From a virus, in the IMG/VR virus record IMGVR_UViG_3300036782_000155, positions 1 to 37,303 of that record: a stretch of 37,303 nt of DNA; one strand, written 5' to 3'. Each line of letters begins with the position of its first letter. Position 1 is the first letter of the stretch. Both the position numbers and the translations under genes were made by a program. Of this stretch, positions 29,333 through 36,514 are shown piece after piece. The notes beneath the pieces are model-generated. The model was not told the origin of the DNA, ran no database searches, and was given only the letters and a program-made list of their open reading frames with translations.

Positions 29333-30160
29333 ATGGCGCAACGCTCCACGCATGAAGCCACTCTCGTTTCTGCGATCAATGGCGGCAAGTTCCGATCGAC
29401 GCATGAAGCGCTGCTCGCCTCCGCCATTGTCAGCAGCGGCAAGCTGCGATCGACGCACGAAGCTATTCTGATTTCCGTTACCGCCCCGATTACCATGTCG
29501 CTCTCGTATCCACTCACGCCGCCAACGGCGCTCGGTCCGCAGGAAGTGAAGTTTCGCCTGGTCAGCGTGGTCGGTGAAACTGCATCGCCTTTCAGCGGCA
29601 GTCAGCAAGAGCAGCAGTGGCCGGCCCAATGGTGGGAGATTGAAGTTACGCTGCCGCCGATGAAGCGCGCCATCAGCCTGGCGCAGCGCAATGCCGACAA
29701 ACGCTTCACCGCCGAACTGTGGGCCAGCATGCTCGCCGCTCTCGGCGGGCGATTCGGAACATTCCTGATGGGCGATCCCAACGGGGTCGCGCCGCAAGGC
29801 GTGGCCACCGGGACTCCGGTCACGGCCGGCACCAGCGCGGTCGCGCCCAACAATGTAATCACCACGAGCGGTTGGATTCCGGGCGTGACTGGAATTCTTC
29901 TCGCCGGCGATTACATTCAGGTAACTCCCACCGGGGGATCGCAGCGGCTCTACAAACTCTTGCTCGATGCGAATTCAGACGGCGCCGGCAACTCCAGCCT
30001 CACGGTTGCGCCCATGCTGCACGAATCGCTCAGCAGCGGCCTCTCGATCGTGACCGCGAATCCCCGAGGAACTTTCCGCCTCGATGAGAACAAAGCCGAA
30101 TGGGACGTGAAGCAGGCCCGCACCTACGGCATCAGCTTCAAAGCGAAGGAAGCGATCTGA
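29333..30160 (+). CDS. Tail tip protein, distal-tail-like, with RSTHEA repeats
   Basis: 275 aa, ATG immediately after the previous stop. The first 52 residues hold three RSTHEA repeats. Residues about 70-145 show a WWEIEVTLPPMKRAISLAQRN segment and an LGGRFGTFLMGDP box. This pattern recurs in tail proteins encoded between tape measure and hub genes. The rest is beta-rich (VGILLAGDYIQV-like strands, here TGILLAGDYIQVTPTGG) and ends in TYGISFKAKEAI. A distal-tail or baseplate adaptor role is inferred from position. Confidence 0.75.
   Translation: MAQRSTHEATLVSAINGGKFRSTHEALLASAIVSSGKLRSTHEAILISVTAPITMSLSYPLTPPTALGPQEVKFRLVSVVGETASPFSGSQQEQQWPAQWWEIEVTLPPMKRAISLAQRNADKRFTAELWASMLAALGGRFGTFLMGDPNGVAPQGVATGTPVTAGTSAVAPNNVITTSGWIPGVTGILLAGDYIQVTPTGGSQRLYKLLLDANSDGAGNSSLTVAPMLHESLSSGLSIVTANPRGTFRLDENKAEWDVKQARTYGISFKAKEAI
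29342..29488 (+). repeat. Three coding RSTHEA repeats
   Basis: Repeat units of 17, 18 and 14 codons starting at 29342, 29393 and 29447. Each begins RSTHEA followed by x-L-x-S, with GGKF or SGKL linkers. Third-position differences between copies show that they are not a very recent duplication. Confidence 0.9.
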
Positions 30161-30381
30161 TGGCCTGTCTTTGTATTGCTGGCTGCAGCGTAAACGGGCT
30201 CTGTCCTGAGCATGGGGATCGCATGGCGCAACTGGATCGGGCAGCTGAGCACGCCTATCGCGCATTTTGCGAATCGCCGGATCCGCCTTATCGTCTGCCG
30301 CGCACAGTGGAGTGGGCCGATTTGCCCGAAGTCGTGAAGAAGGCCTGGCGCGCCGCGGCCGCGGCCGCGCGCAAAGACTAA
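30160..30381 (+). CDS. Small Cys-rich helical protein, 73 aa
   Basis: ATG overlapping the previous stop by one base. Residues 3-17 (CLCIAGCSVNGLCPEH) have four Cys and one His, a likely knuckle. The rest is helical, with a conserved-looking PRTVEWADLPEVVKKAW and an Ala-rich basic end. I know of no named family. It lies within the tail tip cluster, so a small tail accessory or assembly factor is possible. Confidence 0.55.
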   Translation: MACLCIAGCSVNGLCPEHGDRMAQLDRAAEHAYRAFCESPDPPYRLPRTVEWADLPEVVKKAWRAAAAAARKD

Positions 30382-30382
30382 C

Positions 30383-31315
30383 ATGCCTCGCGCACTCTCA
30401 GCCGCTGTACTCGCCGCGATCGCTGCCAAGACGGTGACGATCGCAATGTTTGCGGAGATCGCCTTCGCCGACAACACGCTGTATCTGTTCAGCGGCGTTG
30501 GCACGATCACTCCCGCGGGTCCGCCGGCGAATCCAGCTTCGACTTTCCCTTATGGCGAGACTTTTACCGGCCTGGGCTGGCTCGCGAAGTTCTCCGCGAT
30601 CCCGCAGACCACGAAGGTGCAGGCGCAAAATGTCACGCTTTCGCTGAGCGGAATTCCGGCCAACCTGGTCAGCGAAGCTGTGGGGCAGGTGCGTATTGCC
30701 GGCAGCGTCACTCTCTGGTTCGGACTGTTCAGCACAACCACCGATGCGCTGCTTGCCGATCCGGTTCAGGTCTTCGCGGGCTCGCTCGACGTGCCCAGCC
30801 TCGCCGACAACGCTGACACTTCTACGCTCTCGATCACCTGCGAGAATTCCCTGCTCTCGCTCAACTTGGCTCCCAACCGTCGCTTCGACGATCCCGACCA
30901 GCAACTGGAATATCCGGGCGATCTCGGTCTCAGCTTTGTGCAGGCGCTGCAAACTATTCAACTCTTCTGGCCATCGCCGGCCGATAGCGGCAGTCCCTAT
31001 CCCGTTTTCATGAGCGTGTCGCCGTCTTCTGTGGATCTCGCGGTCGGTGCTTCGATCACGATCGAAGTGACCGTGCACTATTCGGACGGAAGCACCTACA
31101 CCAGGCCGGCCGGAACGGGTAGCGGCCCAGTATTCGATCTCGGGATGGCATCGAGCAATCCGAAAATAGCAACCTTCCAGTACACCTCGACGGGCAATGT
31201 GACAGGAGTCTCGCCGGGAGCCTGCAACATCATGGCGCGCATTCCCTATGGAAGCAGCACGGTGGGAATCGCGGGCGAGTACCGCTCCATTTGCAGCATC
31301 TTCGTGCACAGCTAA
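30383..31315 (+). CDS. Tail protein with C-terminal Ig-like domain
   Basis: 310 aa. The N-terminal 195 residues (TVTIAMFAEIAFADNTLYLFSG, GLGWLAKFS, AQNVTLSLSGIPANLVS, VQVFAGSLDVPSLADN, RFDDPDQQLEYPGDLGLSFVQ) follow the layout of DUF2163/lambda gpL-like tail tip proteins. Residues about 210-310 (SVSPSSVDLAVGASITIEV, a SDGSTYT strand, ASSNPKIATFQ, GNVTGVSPGACNIMA) are a BIG2-type Ig domain, which in phages usually gives weak binding to cell-surface sugars. Position before the NlpC-like and hub genes supports a tip role. Confidence 0.8.
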   Translation: MPRALSAAVLAAIAAKTVTIAMFAEIAFADNTLYLFSGVGTITPAGPPANPASTFPYGETFTGLGWLAKFSAIPQTTKVQAQNVTLSLSGIPANLVSEAVGQVRIAGSVTLWFGLFSTTTDALLADPVQVFAGSLDVPSLADNADTSTLSITCENSLLSLNLAPNRRFDDPDQQLEYPGDLGLSFVQALQTIQLFWPSPADSGSPYPVFMSVSPSSVDLAVGASITIEVTVHYSDGSTYTRPAGTGSGPVFDLGMASSNPKIATFQYTSTGNVTGVSPGACNIMARIPYGSSTVGIAGEYRSICSIFVHS

Positions 31316-31327
31316 CATTTTTCCTTC

Positions 31328-31759
31328 ATGCCTCTTCAACGCATCCCTAACTGGCGCGAACGCCTCGGCCAAATCATTGCGAGCGCCGGCGAGCTGGAGT
31401 TCCAGTGGGGCGTCTTCGACTGTGCGCTGCACGTTTGCAATTGCATTCGCGCCATCACCACAACCGCAATCGATCCAGGGCACAGTTATCGCGGAACTTA
31501 TTCCGACGAGGCGGGCGCAGCGGCAATTTACGGCTCGAGCCTCGAGCAATTCGTCGCCGGCATCGCCGCGACTCTGGCCTTGCCGGAAGTTGCGCCGACG
31601 TTCGCGCGCCGCGGCGATCTCGTCTTCATCGACAACGGCACGGCGCAGGGCGCGATCGGAATTGTCAGCCTCGACGGCCGCTTCGCATCGTGCGCTTCGG
31701 ATAAAGGACTCGCCATGATCAGAATTCGCCATTGGAAGCGAGCCTGGCAAATCGGATGA
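31328..31759 (+). CDS. NlpC/P60-like tail tip protein, catalytic triad incomplete
   Basis: 143 aa. The WGVFDCALHVCN box (Cys32) and the RRGDLVFIDNG strand followed by GAIGIVSLDG match small phage tail proteins of NlpC/P60 descent (DUF6950-like from memory). The usual His in the S-H-V-G segment is missing (QGAIGIVS here), so peptidase activity is doubtful. It may instead be a structural tip subunit, like the lambda gpK N-terminal partner. No ribosome site is obvious. It overlaps a short decoy start before the hub gene. Confidence 0.72.
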   Translation: MPLQRIPNWRERLGQIIASAGELEFQWGVFDCALHVCNCIRAITTTAIDPGHSYRGTYSDEAGAAAIYGSSLEQFVAGIAATLALPEVAPTFARRGDLVFIDNGTAQGAIGIVSLDGRFASCASDKGLAMIRIRHWKRAWQIG

Positions 31760-31780
31760 GCAAAACAGGATGAGCAAAAC
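31754..31780 (+). repeat. Tandem duplication around the hub gene start
   Basis: A 13-bp unit (GGATGAGCAAAAC) occurs at 31754-31766 and again at 31768-31780, period 14. It duplicates the ATG. The first ATG gives only a five-residue frame; the second (31770) starts the tail hub gene. Confidence 0.9.
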
Positions 31781-33911
31781 TGCAAAAGAACTGGGCCTGA
31801 TCCTGGGCGGAATCGCGCTCGGCGGCGTGGGCGCGCTGGCCTATTACGGCTTGCTCTCGTTTGGGATCGGCCCAGCGACGTTTTCCACGATGCTCGGCAT
31901 CGGGCTGAGTTCTGCGCTCTCCGGCATTGGGCTGGCTTTGCGGCCTCCGCTGCAACCAGTCGGCGCTGCGAACTCGATCAGCGTAAACTCCGGCATCTCT
32001 CCGCGGCGCGTCATCTATGGCCAATTTCAAACCGCGGGCGTTTTGACCTATGCGAGTTTTCCCGGCAGCCAAAACCAGTCGACAACGAGCCAATTCCTGC
32101 ACCTGGTCTACACTCTTACCGGCCACGAGATCACCAGCTTCGACGCTGTCACAGTCGATGGCTTCGTCTATAACTTCGGCAGCGACATTTTGCAGGATTC
32201 TTCCCTTCCCGATACGCCCTGGCAGATTCATCCTGACGCCTTCCCCACCATCAACGATTTCTACTGGCAGCACATGATGTTTGAGTTCGATGCTGGCAGG
32301 CCGGCCGATGGAGCGCAGCCTTTTCCGAATCTTGCGAACGCCGATTCTGCGTGGACCAGTGCGTGCCTGCAACGAGGCTGCGCCAAGGTGCACGTGATTC
32401 TGCGCGCCGACAGTGGCCTGACCGCGCTCTATCCCAGCGGGCAGATCCCGAACATTCAGTTCCTGGTGACCGGAAAAAAGATCGTCGATCCGCGCATCGT
32501 TACCGCCTGGGCGCCGAGCACCAATTATCCGCCTTACGACTACACCATCGACAACAACGGCTATATCTGGTTCCAGCAGGCGAACCCCTTCATTACGCCC
32601 AGCAGCGGCCTGACGCGGCCGAATTTTGAAGCGTTATCTGGGACCGCCGGCGCCACACTCGCAGACAACACCTGCGTCTGGTTCAACACCGGTTGGCCGG
32701 TGGCCGCAGTTTACAACGGGACAACCGCTCCGCCTTCGCTGGCGCAGGGGCCATGGGGCACGCCGGCAATTCTCGTGAACGATGGCTGGGTTGCAGGGGA
32801 AACCTACGGCAGCGGCGCGGTGGATCTCGTCGTAATCGAAGCGCCGGTTGGCTATTTACAGATGCTCACTGGCGCGGGAACTGGAGCGGCATCGCATCCC
32901 GTGTTTGCCACAACGCGGGGAACGACCACGACCGATGGAACGCTCACCTGGACTTGCCTCGGCCGTTCGACGCATGCCATCAATCCGTCGAACAATGCGC
33001 TCTGCGCCAACGATTATCTCCAGGACAGCTTCAACGGCATCGGCGCGGCGGCGGCCACTATCGACACGGCTTCGGTGATCGCGTCCGCCAACGTTTGCGA
33101 AGAGCAGGAACTGATTATCTGGAACGCCGATAACACGGTGGTCTACGAAAATCTCTACACCTGCAATGGCATGTTCGATCACAGCTCGACCCGTGGCGAT
33201 GTACTCTCGGCGCTGTGCGCCTCGATGGCCGGCTGGGCGATTCCTCCCGGCGACCTCTGGCACATTTTCGCCGGCTCCTACATTACGCCCACGCTTTCGT
33301 TTGGTGACGACGATCTGCGCGCCGGACTCAAAGCCGACTTTCGCTTGTCGCGCCGCGAAGTCGCGAACGGCATTAAGGGCACCTACACGCCCGCATTTCT
33401 TCCCGCGAGTCCGGCCGCGGCCATCAGCCTGACCTCCGTTCCGGGCACATGGCAGTCGCAGAGCTTTCCTCCGTACCAGGCCAACGGCCTCGCCGGCAAA
33501 CCGAATTTTCTGAACACTGAAGACGATGGCCAGGTGATTTGGCAGGACGTGCACTTTGAATTTACGACGTCGGTTTGGACCGCACAGCGCCTGGCGAAGA
33601 TCGCGCTGATGCGTTTGCGCTTCCAGCAGACGCTGACCCTGCAATTCAAGCTGACCGCATTCCAGCTCGAGGCCGGCGACACATTCTATTTCACGCACGC
33701 TCGCTGGGACATCAATGGCGGCGTATTTGAAGCCTCGCAGTGCTCGCTGACGTTTGACAGCGACAAAGATGGCATGCCGATCGTCGGCGTCGATGTGGTC
33801 GCGCGCCAGGTGGATCCATCGATCTACAGCTTCACGCCGCCCTCGAGTTCAACCGACTACGGCGAATATTCGCCCTTCGGCGTGACCGGCGTCATGACGG
33901 GAGTCGAGTAA
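31770..33911 (+). CDS. Central tail hub / tip attachment protein, gpJ-like
   Basis: 713 aa. The hydrophobic Gly-rich start (about 8-60) and SISVNSGISPRRVIYGQFQTAGVLTY are hallmarks of tail hub proteins. Later segments are CEEQELIIWNADNTVVYENLYTC (about 443-465), RGDVLSALCASMAGWA and a C-terminal part with LQFKLTAFQLEAGDTFYF. The hub closes the tail and triggers DNA release. Two beta modules (about 245-308 and 336-399, the second with YLQMLTG and TTTTDGTLTWTCLG) are inserted in it and resemble the module in the connector. It is shorter than lambda gpJ (about 1130 aa). Confidence 0.85.
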   Translation: MSKTAKELGLILGGIALGGVGALAYYGLLSFGIGPATFSTMLGIGLSSALSGIGLALRPPLQPVGAANSISVNSGISPRRVIYGQFQTAGVLTYASFPGSQNQSTTSQFLHLVYTLTGHEITSFDAVTVDGFVYNFGSDILQDSSLPDTPWQIHPDAFPTINDFYWQHMMFEFDAGRPADGAQPFPNLANADSAWTSACLQRGCAKVHVILRADSGLTALYPSGQIPNIQFLVTGKKIVDPRIVTAWAPSTNYPPYDYTIDNNGYIWFQQANPFITPSSGLTRPNFEALSGTAGATLADNTCVWFNTGWPVAAVYNGTTAPPSLAQGPWGTPAILVNDGWVAGETYGSGAVDLVVIEAPVGYLQMLTGAGTGAASHPVFATTRGTTTTDGTLTWTCLGRSTHAINPSNNALCANDYLQDSFNGIGAAAATIDTASVIASANVCEEQELIIWNADNTVVYENLYTCNGMFDHSSTRGDVLSALCASMAGWAIPPGDLWHIFAGSYITPTLSFGDDDLRAGLKADFRLSRREVANGIKGTYTPAFLPASPAAAISLTSVPGTWQSQSFPPYQANGLAGKPNFLNTEDDGQVIWQDVHFEFTTSVWTAQRLAKIALMRLRFQQTLTLQFKLTAFQLEAGDTFYFTHARWDINGGVFEASQCSLTFDSDKDGMPIVGVDVVARQVDPSIYSFTPPSSSTDYGEYSPFGVTGVMTGVE

Positions 33912-33927
33912 GGAGTAACTGAAAGCT

Positions 33928-34380
33928 ATGGCCATCAACTGTCTCGAAGACCAGCTCCGCCGCGATGAGAGCGAGCGGCAATTCGCCTACGACGACGCCA
34001 CGGGAAGAACTTTGGGTAAAGGCGATCGGCTCCAGGCAAATTTAACGATCGGCGTCGGCCGCAACCTGAGCGCGAAAGGCTTATCGCAAAAAGAGCGCGC
34101 ATATCTTCTGGCCAACGACATTGCCGACGCCACAGCGGACCTCGCGGCCCATCTGCCCTGGGCGCTCGAACTCGACGATGCACGCAAGGGTGCGATGCTG
34201 AACCTCGTCTTCAATATGGGCATTAGGGGTGTGATGGGCTTCCCGAAATTTCTAGCGGCGATGCAGGCGGGCGACTGGGCGACGGCCAAGGCCGAGTTGC
34301 TCGACTCCGAGGCCGCGCGCCAGGAGCCGGATCGCATCGATCGCCTCGCGCTGCAAATCGAGACTGGATTCTGGCAATAA
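33928..34380 (+). CDS. Endolysin, T4-type lysozyme (GH24)
   Basis: 150 aa with AGGAG about 13 bases upstream. Comparison with T4 lysozyme by eye: RRDESE gives the catalytic Glu (E14), YDDATG the Asp (D23) and LTIGVGR the Thr (T40). LNLVFNMGIRGVMGFPKFLAAMQAGDW matches the T4 helix region, and the end ETGFW matches the T4 GTW end. It cuts the peptidoglycan glycan strand at lysis. No signal peptide is seen, so a holin is needed. The His after GIG in T4 is Arg here. Confidence 0.9.
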   Translation: MAINCLEDQLRRDESERQFAYDDATGRTLGKGDRLQANLTIGVGRNLSAKGLSQKERAYLLANDIADATADLAAHLPWALELDDARKGAMLNLVFNMGIRGVMGFPKFLAAMQAGDWATAKAELLDSEAARQEPDRIDRLALQIETGFWQ

Positions 34381-34445
34381 CACTTCCCTTCCCCGTCTCT
34401 TTTTTCGATGGTCCTGTGGTGGGACATCAACCGAGGAGAACAATC

Positions 34446-34607
34446 ATGAAGGACTGGAAAACCACCGCTGCCGGCGTGGCCACGATCGTGGGAGCGCTCT
34501 GCGCTACCGCGCTGAAAGTTTACAACCATCAACCCGTCGACGTGCCGGTGCTGCTCGGCTCGCTCACCGCCGGCGTCGGCCTGATCAAAGCCGCGGACTC
34601 GCGCTAA
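34446..34607 (+). CDS. Holin-like small membrane protein, 53 aa
   Basis: ATG at 34446 with GAGGAGA upstream. Layout: a charged start MKDWKTT, a hydrophobic segment (AAGVATIVGALCATAL), a short polar loop and a second, Gly-rich segment (LLGSLTAGVGLIKAA). Similar 50-70-aa proteins beginning K-x-W-K-T-T are common beside endolysin genes and often suspected to be holins. The role is inferred from position. Confidence 0.65.
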   Translation: MKDWKTTAAGVATIVGALCATALKVYNHQPVDVPVLLGSLTAGVGLIKAADSR

Positions 34608-34611
34608 AGAC

Positions 34612-34947
34612 ATGAACCCCTTCGACGCGATCGCCGCACTGATCCTCGGCAAGATCAAAGACGGCATCTGGGCGCAGTGGCTCAAGTTTCTCTTTGAGTT
34701 ATTGTTCTCGGCCGTCGTCTCGTTTCTGTTCACCTGCGGCACGGTGCTGGTGAGTGGAGAGCCGGAGCTGCTGGCGATCGGCGCCGGCATGATCATGGCC
34801 GCGCTCGCCCTCACCGTGTTATTCCGCCGCGAAGCTTCGCGGCTCACCAAGGGAATGCTCGTCGTGCTGCCCTCAGCTGAGGCCACGAAAGAGATCGCCA
34901 CCGATTTTGAAGTCATTCAGAAAGCAGAGGAGAAAACAAAGTCATGA
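34612..34947 (+). CDS. Lysis-region membrane protein, 111 aa
   Basis: Two hydrophobic segments (about 24-48, FLFELLFSAVVSFLFTCGTVLV; about 52-70, LLAIGAGMIMAALALTVLF) and a charged cytoplasmic-type tail. Size and topology allow a class II holin or an antiholin. It is ATGA-coupled to the next gene and five bases after the previous one. No family recognised. Confidence 0.6.
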   Translation: MNPFDAIAALILGKIKDGIWAQWLKFLFELLFSAVVSFLFTCGTVLVSGEPELLAIGAGMIMAALALTVLFRREASRLTKGMLVVLPSAEATKEIATDFEVIQKAEEKTKS

Positions 34948-35288
34948 CGTTCAAAGGTATTGCCACTGATCTCATCGCGGCCGCCAAGAAATTCAAGGCC
35001 GCAATTCTGTCGGCCGCGGCCGACGCCCCTAAAGTCATCGGTAAGATTGAGGCGGACGCGCCGGAAGTGGAAGCGCTCACCGAGTTGGCATTCCCTGGCG
35101 CCGCCGCGGTGGAACAAGCTGGACTCGTTGTGCTGGAGAAGATCGCAGAGGCAGTCGAAGCCGCGGGCACCGCAGCCTCGGCCAACGGATTGAGCGTGTC
35201 GCTCGATCAGGCCACCGTCACCGCGGTGAAGGGCGTGCTGCCCACGCTCAAGGGTTTGGCGACTCCGGCCGCTGCGCCCGCGAAATAA
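34944..35288 (+). CDS. Lysis-region helical protein, 114 aa
   Basis: Ala-rich amphipathic helices throughout (IATDLIAAAKKFKAAIL, VEALTELAFPGAAAVEQAG, AVKGVLPTLKGLA), with no membrane segment or enzyme motif. I recall similar unnamed proteins just after endolysin or holin genes. ATGA-coupled to the membrane protein. It ends nine bases before the convergent minus gene, with no obvious terminator between. Confidence 0.6.
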   Translation: MTFKGIATDLIAAAKKFKAAILSAAADAPKVIGKIEADAPEVEALTELAFPGAAAVEQAGLVVLEKIAEAVEAAGTAASANGLSVSLDQATVTAVKGVLPTLKGLATPAAAPAK

Positions 35289-35296
35289 GCAACTTC

Positions 35297-35731
35297 TTAG
35301 CTGGCCAGGCGCTTCGCGTGCGCCGACTCTGGATCGGATTGATCGAGCGTCGGCGCATTCGGCAGCGCCATCACACGGCGGAAGTCGTTCCACGCTTTGA
35401 GAATTTTTGTGTCGCTCATTGCGGGCACGGGCAAGCCTTGCGCTTTCCTCATCTCGATCCAGCTCAGAAAGGTGAAGCTCGGGTCCGCTGAGAAAATCTC
35501 GCGCGCGCGCTCGTAGACGATGTAGTTCAGCGGTTGCGTTTTCTGGTTTGGGGCGTCGCCTTTCGAGATCAGATCCGCGCACGTCATGCAGATTGAAACC
35601 GAGGCCTGCGAGGAACGAACGGCATCGTCAACCCCGACGACGCGCAGGCGGATATCGACCACGATCGCGGCGACGTTGATCTCGACGACTTCAAGGCAGC
35701 GAAAGCAGGGAGCGGTTTGGCGAGCTGGCAT
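35297..35731 (-). CDS. Minus-strand zinc-knuckle protein
   Basis: 144 aa, GGAGGGG ribosome site just upstream of its ATG. Residues 9-12 (CFRC) and 48-51 (CMTC) form two Cys pairs about 35 residues apart, with beta strands between them, a plausible zinc ribbon. The C-terminal half is helical (NYIVYERAREIFSADPSFTFLSWIEMRKAQG). It is encoded opposite to the late genes, beside the integrase region, so it could act in lysogeny. No DNA-binding domain is proven. Confidence 0.65.
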   Translation of the reverse strand: MPARQTAPCFRCLEVVEINVAAIVVDIRLRVVGVDDAVRSSQASVSICMTCADLISKGDAPNQKTQPLNYIVYERAREIFSADPSFTFLSWIEMRKAQGLPVPAMSDTKILKAWNDFRRVMALPNAPTLDQSDPESAHAKRLAS

Positions 35732-35747
35732 TTTTCCCCTCCGGGAA

Positions 35748-35775
35748 GCGTTTTGGAAATGGTTTTGGAAACGCG
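35748..35775. promoter_or_regulatory. Operator-like repeat between divergent genes
   Basis: GCGTTT and AAACGC flank two direct copies of TTTTGGAAA (35751-35759 and 35763-35771). The element lies in the 90 bases between the divergent starts at 35731 (minus) and 35822 (plus), the only place that could control both. No convincing -35/-10 pair was found. Confidence 0.45.
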
Positions 35776-35821
35776 ATTAGCTTACCAGACAGCCACTTAG
35801 CCCAGACTCAGAGGAGTAAAC

Positions 35822-36313
35822 ATGGCAACAACAAACGCAGCGATTGAGAAGGCTCCCCTGCCGGCGGAGTTGGATCCGCTCGCAGAACAGTTCCACGATC
35901 TAGAGCTTGGGCTCTCCAGTGCGCGGCGCGAAGTGACCGCGAAGCAGGCGGCATTGGCGAAGATGGAGCTTGAGTTTATCGAACTAGTGAGATCTCACGG
36001 AAGCACTCATGCGGAGAAATCAAAGATTCTGCACGGCATTGTTTGGGAGATGGTCGCGACGTTCTCTCAATACACCACACAGGACGGCGCCGCGATCGAG
36101 CGTTTTCGCGAAGCACTGGTGAAGGCGAAGAAGACCAGGCTGTTGAAAAAGATTTTCGAGGCCGACACGCGCTGGACGATGAAGGCCTCGGCCGCGGAGA
36201 TCGTGAAGACCGAGCAACTCACTCCGACGCTGATGGCGCTGCTGTTGCAGTGCTCGGTGACGAAAGACAGGAAGCCCTCGCTGGACGTGCGGCAGAAAAA
36301 GAAACCGGCCTGA
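35822..36313 (+). CDS. Helical protein upstream of the integrase
   Basis: 163 aa, AGAGGAG 8-14 bases upstream. Mostly charged helices: LAEQFHDLELGLSSARREVTAKQAAL (likely coiled coil), IVWEMVATFSQYTTQDGAAIERF, ALVKAKKTRLLKKIFEADTRW and a basic end RQKKKPA. The pattern resembles phage proteins of about 160 aa such as Gam-type nuclease inhibitors only in general look; no key motif confirms that. It overlaps the next small gene by one base. Confidence 0.65.
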   Translation: MATTNAAIEKAPLPAELDPLAEQFHDLELGLSSARREVTAKQAALAKMELEFIELVRSHGSTHAEKSKILHGIVWEMVATFSQYTTQDGAAIERFREALVKAKKTRLLKKIFEADTRWTMKASAAEIVKTEQLTPTLMALLLQCSVTKDRKPSLDVRQKKKPA

Positions 36314-36429
36314 TGACGAAAGTGTATCGAGAGCGCGAGATCTGGAAGTGGTTTCGGCGGCTGTGGTTTCGAATCCGCTATACCGCGGTCGAGACCGATC
36401 AGCCGGTCGGAACCGACAGGCCAGCCTGA
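36313..36429 (+). CDS. Basic 38-aa protein
   Basis: ATG overlapping the previous stop by one base. The product has an Arg/Trp-rich helix (YREREIWKWFRRLWFRIRY), strongly amphipathic, and a polar end. It could bind DNA or membranes. It is the last gene before the terminator. Short, but supported by coupling and composition. Confidence 0.45.
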   Translation: MTKVYREREIWKWFRRLWFRIRYTAVETDQPVGTDRPA

Positions 36430-36462
36430 GCGCTTTTCAGCGTTTCAATTCACCTGATCTGA

Positions 36463-36497
36463 AATCGGCTCTTCGCGGAGCCGATTATTTATTTATC
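36463..36497 (+). terminator. Intrinsic terminator before the integrase
   Basis: Perfect 9-bp stem AATCGGCTC/GAGCCGATT (36463-36471 with 36478-36486) with a 6-base TTCGCG loop, followed by the AT-rich ATTTATTTATC. It ends the 35822 operon 18 bases before the integrase start. Confidence 0.75.
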
Positions 36498-36514
36498 AGT
36501 CAACGGTCCACACA

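Noticed and set aside
28589-31777. 402- and 459-codon minus frames across the tail tip genes
   Set aside because: They cover several well-supported plus-strand genes and give Arg-rich translations without domains.
34407-34428. Hairpin before the holin-like gene as a terminator
   Set aside because: The stem has a mismatch and the T run is on the wrong side for plus-strand termination.
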